Assembly (NCBI GenBank): GCA_021647345.1
Contig: JAKIUX010000002.1
Location: 1 to 17,894 of the forward strand
Source: Hydrogenimonas sp.
Lineage (GTDB): Bacteria; Campylobacterota; Campylobacteria; Campylobacterales; Hydrogenimonadaceae
Length of the DNA stretch: 17,894 nt
Direction: 5' to 3'
Shown: one piece after another, positions 13,897 to 17,894 of the stretch
Position numbering within the stretch: position 1 is the stretch's first letter
Layout: each line of letters starts with the position of its first letter
Program-made: the position numbers and the translations under genes
The notes under the pieces: model-generated
The model's database searches: none
The model's input: only the letters and a program-made list of their open reading frames with translations
Told to the model about the DNA's origin: nothing

Positions 13897-15692
13897 CTTA
13901 TTCGAATCTCTCTCCTTCTTACTTCCAGGAAAAGATCGAGATTCTCTATGAAGAGATCAATGAGATTGGGGTCGAACATCTTTCCGCTCTCTCTCTTCAT
14001 GAACTCCACAATATCCTCTACGGGCCAAGCCTTTTTATAACTACGCTCTACACTTAACGCGTCAAATACATCCGCTATAGCCACTATACGTCCGAATATA
14101 TGTATTTCACTCCCCTTCTTGCCGTATGGATACCCTTTTCCGTCATAACGTTCATGGTGCTCGAGAGCCACAATTCGAGCCGCTTTCATAAAAGATCTTT
14201 CGGAGTTTCCAAATAGCTCTCCGCCGATAACCGTATGCTCTTTTATGATCTTCTCCTCGTCAGGCCCAAGCTTCCCTGGTTTTAGCAAAATTTTATCTGG
14301 TATCGCTATCTTCCCTACATCATGCATCGGTGCAACAATCTCCAAAAGTTCGGTATCCGCTTCGCTTAACCCTGCAAGCTTCCCTAAAATTCGGCTATAT
14401 TCGGCAACTCTTTTAACATGGTGTCCAGTCTCTTGAGATCTATTTTCGACCACATCGCCAAGTATATACAGAAGCTCTTTTTGGGTATTTTTTATCTCTT
14501 CATTTAGATTAATGATATCGGTAATATCGTTATGAATACTGATTATCTCCTCTATCTCTCCGTTTATACGGTATATAGGTATGAATACCGAGTCTGATAC
14601 ATAGACTCTTCCATTCATATCTTTGCACTTTATCCTTTTTCTCAAAAGCGAACGATTCTTTATAGCTTCCGCCACTTCAAGCCTCAAATCTTTTTCAAGG
14701 TTTGGGCATAACTGGTAAAAGGAGCGTCGCACAAGCTCATCACCCCTAAAGCCAAATATTTTTTCGAACCTTTTATCTGTTTTTAATATAGTGCCATCTT
14801 CAAGAAATCTGCAAATCGCTGTCCCTTCATTTATAGCATTCTGATACTGTTCAAGGAAGTGTATCTTCTCATAAAGAGTATCCTGTGTTTTATCGAGTTC
14901 GTTTTTAAGAAGTTTTCTATAGTTTACAACCTCCGTAATATCATCTAAAAGCATCATAAACCTATAAGAAGGCATCATCGTATCGTAGATCGGTATCAGC
15001 GTAGCTTTGAATATATACTCTCTATCGAGTTGAGTCAAAATATTTACCTCTCCGTGCCAGCTCTCTCTCTTTTCGAAAGCTGCAAAAAGCTTATCGTACT
15101 TATTGAAATTGTGATCTCTGTAAAGAATATTTTCAAACGGCTCGCCAACAAGTAGTTCGTGGCTGTAGCCAAGCAATTGCAACATTCCTTCATTAATCCG
15201 CTCTATTCGTCCCCTTTTGTCAAGGTAGATAAGAAGCGCACTATCTTCTATGGCCAGGTAGTGTTGAGCCAGCGCAGACTGGGTTCTAAATTGTGCGTGC
15301 TTAGCAAAAGCATCTCTTGCTGTCGCCTCTACCGTTTTTAGAAGATCGTTTATCTTTACAGGTTTGGGTAAAAATGCGTTTATTTGTGCTTTAATAGCAG
15401 CAAAGAGAGGGTAGTCGTCACCATAGGAGGCGGTAAGAATTATCGGGGTATCTTTATCAAAAACCCGGATCGCCTTCGACATCTTTATACCGTCCATTTT
15501 GGGCATATTCAGATCTGTTACAACTATGTCAGGCTTGCGCTTTTCGAAAAGCTCCAAACCTTTGCGGCCATCCTCGGCAATCCAGAGAGTATTTACACGG
15601 GAGGCCAAAAAAGGTGTCACCCGTCTTCTAATCTCCCTGTCGTCTTCGACATACAACAGAGTGCAACTCTCAAGCGGATTCTCAATTTCCAA
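13890..15692 (-). CDS. Response regulator with two PAS domains and HD-GYP c-di-GMP phosphodiesterase
   Basis: A 600-aa cytosolic two-component output protein predicted to hydrolyse c-di-GMP when phosphorylated or when its PAS domains sense a signal. Receiver 1-125: Asp17/Asp18, phospho-acceptor Asp60 in 'VVTDLNMPKMDG', Thr87, Lys110-Pro111. PAS 1 about 145-255 ('GRIERINEGMLQLLGYS'), PAS 2 about 280-395 ('FIPIYRINGEIEEIISIHND', a typical PAS/PAC end). A short coiled linker leads to HD-GYP about 405-590: 'ETGHHVKRVAEYS' (421-433), 'HDVGKIAIPD' (457-466), His486, 'HHERYDGKGYP' (512-522, the GYP signature) and 'IADVFDALS' (Asp541). All metal ligands of the family are visible, so the enzyme is probably active. 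The start is TTG 15692, supported by AAAGGG 6 nt upstream and by the absence of any ATG before the receiver. Overlaps the convergent GGDEF gene by 7 bp. Confidence 0.93.
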   Translation of the reverse strand: MEIENPLESCTLLYVEDDREIRRRVTPFLASRVNTLWIAEDGRKGLELFEKRKPDIVVTDLNMPKMDGIKMSKAIRVFDKDTPIILTASYGDDYPLFAAIKAQINAFLPKPVKINDLLKTVEATARDAFAKHAQFRTQSALAQHYLAIEDSALLIYLDKRGRIERINEGMLQLLGYSHELLVGEPFENILYRDHNFNKYDKLFAAFEKRESWHGEVNILTQLDREYIFKATLIPIYDTMMPSYRFMMLLDDITEVVNYRKLLKNELDKTQDTLYEKIHFLEQYQNAINEGTAICRFLEDGTILKTDKRFEKIFGFRGDELVRRSFYQLCPNLEKDLRLEVAEAIKNRSLLRKRIKCKDMNGRVYVSDSVFIPIYRINGEIEEIISIHNDITDIINLNEEIKNTQKELLYILGDVVENRSQETGHHVKRVAEYSRILGKLAGLSEADTELLEIVAPMHDVGKIAIPDKILLKPGKLGPDEEKIIKEHTVIGGELFGNSERSFMKAARIVALEHHERYDGKGYPYGKKGSEIHIFGRIVAIADVFDALSVERSYKKAWPVEDIVEFMKRESGKMFDPNLIDLFIENLDLFLEVRRREIRISQ

Positions 15693-15950
15693 AAACTACC
15701 CTTTAAACCATTTAATAAAATATGAACATGCTTGTGCAACACCGGTAATATAAAATTCAAGTGCATCACAAAAGCTGATATGGATTTTCGATATTTTCTA
15801 AGCAAAAACTCTTCCAGTTTTCTCCTTGTAAAGGAGTATTTCGGCATTTTGTAAAAAAGATTTAAAAAGAATAAATGAAGAGTATTTAAGTGTTCCAATA
15901 TAATGTTATTTATAGTGCATAACATACTTTTTTTATGATTAACTGTTAAA
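15693..15950. other. Intergenic region between the helicase-nuclease and HD-GYP genes
   Basis: 258 nt of AT-rich sequence with no gene I can support. It holds a 6-bp hairpin CTCCTT-GTA-AAGGAG (15822-15836) with no T-run on either side and must contain the promoter of the HD-GYP gene, but no -10 stands out clearly. A minus-strand frame 'MPKYSFTRRKLEEF...' and an overlapping short frame ending 'CSYFIKWFKG' are noted under findings. Confidence 0.5.
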
Positions 15951-17894
15951 TTAATCTGTTTTAACCAGCTTTTGTTTATCGAGAAAATATATATAACCGC
16001 TAATCTCTCTCTTTTGCGGCATCAGATGTGAAAGCGCCTCGATATACCATCGTACCTGCTCTACATAGTCGCTTATATCGCGGGAAGTTGCAGTTTTATA
16101 GTCGATTATAACAGCGGTGTCGCCTTTGTCGACAAATAGATCGACTACTCCCATTTTCCTATTGTAGACAAAGGGAAGCTCACGATATAGTCTGCCTTCG
16201 GTTAAAAGGCTGTACTCTATATTTGCCTTCGATCTCTCTACAATCCTCTTAACTTTATCAACATCACACAAAGCGCCGTATCTGTTCATAAGAGCATCGA
16301 AATCTTCACTCTCAAAAAGGTAGTGGACGGCAAGCCCCAGATATATTGCATCGAAGTCGTTAGCTTCATATTTTTTCAACTCATCAAGAACCTCTTGACG
16401 TCCATAGTCAACAGGAGTAAAAGAGAGGGGCTGAGGCACCCTCTTTTTAACTTTCTCGCTCCTCCACTCCCCTATATAACCTCTTGTGCACTCCTCTAAC
16501 TTCAAAGAGTTAAAAACCGAAGATCTCTCATTTTTCAAGATAACGAGGCCCTCCTTCGCACGGGTGAAGGCGACATATGAACGATTCAACGAGTCCTCGG
16601 CATCGAGCCCTTTTTCACGTGCAAGCGCAGCTGCATACTCCTCGTCGACAACCTCTCTATTTTTAAATTTGACTCTAATATCTTTAAGCTTTACATCTTC
16701 ATAATCGAAAATAAAAGCGGAAGTATCGCTTTTACCGCGACCAAGTCTATCCATAACTATCACATACTCGAACTCCAGCCCTTTAGATTTATGGATAGTA
16801 AGAACATTTATACCCTCCAACTCTTGTGGAGGAAGCTCATCTTCATACTTTTCGACCTCATATATGAACTCGGTTAGATCGTTCAACGGTATAGCAAACT
16901 CCAGCAGCTTCATTGCCGCTTCGTCGAAAAGTGAGTAGCGCTCCATTATCTCCTTTACCATAACCGCGGCTCTGCCGCTTTTTATATCGGGCTTAAAGTC
17001 TCTATTGTATGGTCTGTTTATGAGCGAGAGAAAGTTCAACCTGTGCAAAGCTCCCTCATCATCTCTTTCCAATAAGTATATAAGCCTCATAAGTTCGATA
17101 ATAGCTTTGGCGCTCGGCTGTTCCGTCACCTTCGCTCTTTTGTGGGTCGATATTTTCTTGCCGAATCTCTCTTTTATAAGATTACCAACCTCCAGTATCT
17201 CCTTATTGTCATGAACCAGTATCGCAATCTTCTCGTCGGGTATACCTTTTTCGAAAAGGAGCTGCAGAGCCTCCGTCAACTTCTCTTTCGGATCACCTTC
17301 GCTGACCTTTACATATCCACCCTCTTTATTGGCCAGTTGCGGCGGTTTAACGTAGTCGAACGTCTCGTTGACAAACTCGACTATAACCGACTTGGAGCGG
17401 TAGTTTGTCTGAAGATGTTCCACCTTTACGCCGAATCTCTCAGCGACATACCCAAAGAGAGCCTTCTGTCCCCCTCTGAATCGATAGATGGACTGCTTAG
17501 TATCGCCAACGTAAAAAAATGTTCGATCACTCTTTTGTGAAGCTATCTCCTCTATAATAGGCTCGAAAATCCTATACTGAGTTACAGATGTATCCTGAAA
17601 CTCGTCGAATAGTATATGGCCTATGCGCGCATCGAGTCTGAAGTAGAGAAAATCTGTAAACTCATCTTTTTTCAACAGATCGTATACAAGATGCTCGATA
17701 TCTTTAAAGTGAAGCTGCCCCGCTCTCTTCATATGAGCTACTTTCACATTTTTGTATCGCTTATAAAGCGAGAAGATCCTACTTAAAAAGAGCTTCTCTT
17801 TGCTATCGTAATATCTCTTCACAGCCTCTTTTAACTCAGCGAACCAGATATCAACGACAGGGTCATAACCCTTTTTATAATCCCAGTAATCGAA
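15951..17894 (-). CDS. addA: RecB/AddA-like ATP-dependent helicase-nuclease (5' truncated by window edge)
   Basis: Subunit of a RecBCD/AddAB-type enzyme that unwinds and degrades DNA ends to start double-strand-break repair by recombination; cytosolic. The frame is open to the window edge; 647 C-terminal residues are present, and the full family protein is about 900 or more, so the Walker A part is outside. UvrD-type motifs in order: motif II 'ILFDEFQDTS' (94-103), motif III 'VGDTKQSIYRFRGG' (129-142), motif IV 'LQTNYRSK' (161-168), motif V 'INVLTIHKSKGLEFEYV', motif VI 'SYVAFTRAKEGL'. The C-terminal PD-(D/E)xK nuclease is visible as 'GVVDLFVDKGDTAVIIDYKT' followed by 'EQVRWYIEAL', with the Asp, Asp-x-Lys and Gln motif, so helicase and nuclease are fused as in AddA and RecB. 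The symbol follows Helicobacter usage; the addB partner would lie outside the window. Confidence 0.9.
   Translation of the reverse strand, partial: FDYWDYKKGYDPVVDIWFAELKEAVKRYYDSKEKLFLSRIFSLYKRYKNVKVAHMKRAGQLHFKDIEHLVYDLLKKDEFTDFLYFRLDARIGHILFDEFQDTSVTQYRIFEPIIEEIASQKSDRTFFYVGDTKQSIYRFRGGQKALFGYVAERFGVKVEHLQTNYRSKSVIVEFVNETFDYVKPPQLANKEGGYVKVSEGDPKEKLTEALQLLFEKGIPDEKIAILVHDNKEILEVGNLIKERFGKKISTHKRAKVTEQPSAKAIIELMRLIYLLERDDEGALHRLNFLSLINRPYNRDFKPDIKSGRAAVMVKEIMERYSLFDEAAMKLLEFAIPLNDLTEFIYEVEKYEDELPPQELEGINVLTIHKSKGLEFEYVIVMDRLGRGKSDTSAFIFDYEDVKLKDIRVKFKNREVVDEEYAAALAREKGLDAEDSLNRSYVAFTRAKEGLVILKNERSSVFNSLKLEECTRGYIGEWRSEKVKKRVPQPLSFTPVDYGRQEVLDELKKYEANDFDAIYLGLAVHYLFESEDFDALMNRYGALCDVDKVKRIVERSKANIEYSLLTEGRLYRELPFVYNRKMGVVDLFVDKGDTAVIIDYKTATSRDISDYVEQVRWYIEALSHLMPQKREISGYIYFLDKQKLVKTD

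Noticed and set aside
15928..15956. GATTAA/TTAATC repeat with adjacent A/T run as terminator of the helicase-nuclease gene
   Set aside because: On the minus strand the run after the repeat is A, not T, so it does not form an intrinsic terminator for that gene.

Overview
The window looks like a chromosomal segment of a free-living member of the Campylobacterota (formerly Epsilonproteobacteria). This is inference from gene content: a RecB/AddA-type helicase-nuclease, a PolX-PHP polymerase, a signal peptidase I relic with the 'LKRCVA' box I associate with this group, and several c-di-GMP and response-regulator proteins. Intergenic regions are AT-rich with recognisable TATAAT elements, while the genes are less AT-rich. 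No rRNA, tRNA, CRISPR array or insertion sequence was seen.

Left part (1-6317, + strand): the 3' three-quarters of a heavy-metal RND efflux pump; an exported 686-residue protein with a possible MACPF-like pore-former domain, bounded by its own promoter and terminator; and a bifunctional DNA polymerase X with a C-terminal PHP domain, whose best start is ATG 4599.

Middle part (6318-10329, mostly - strand): a YidB/DUF937-like protein abuts polX tail to tail. A His-rich P1B-ATPase remnant follows on the + strand. Next is a membrane c-di-GMP protein with a periplasmic sensor carrying a CxxCH haem motif, a degenerate GGSEF domain and a plausible EAL domain. Upstream of it on the same strand are a small chorismate-mutase-like protein and two tandem, diverged, very acidic small paralogues.

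Decay zone (10414-13896): a signal peptidase I gene with three in-frame stops, a Cu/Zn efflux permease (SO_0444-like, DUF318 family) with an internal deletion, a stop and a frameshift, and a response regulator-PAS-GAF-GGDEF gene interrupted by one in-frame TAA. With the P1B remnant this makes four broken genes within about 7 kb; two of them are metal exporters.

Right part (13890-17894, - strand): a response regulator-PAS-PAS-HD-GYP gene, convergent with and overlapping the broken GGDEF gene by 7 bp, so a c-di-GMP synthase and a c-di-GMP hydrolase of similar front-end design face each other. The RecB/AddA-like helicase-nuclease then runs off the right edge. The strongest leads for something undescribed are the MACPF-like exported protein and the acidic paralogue pair beside the chorismate-mutase-like gene. 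The most visible theme is c-di-GMP signalling next to decaying metal-export genes.
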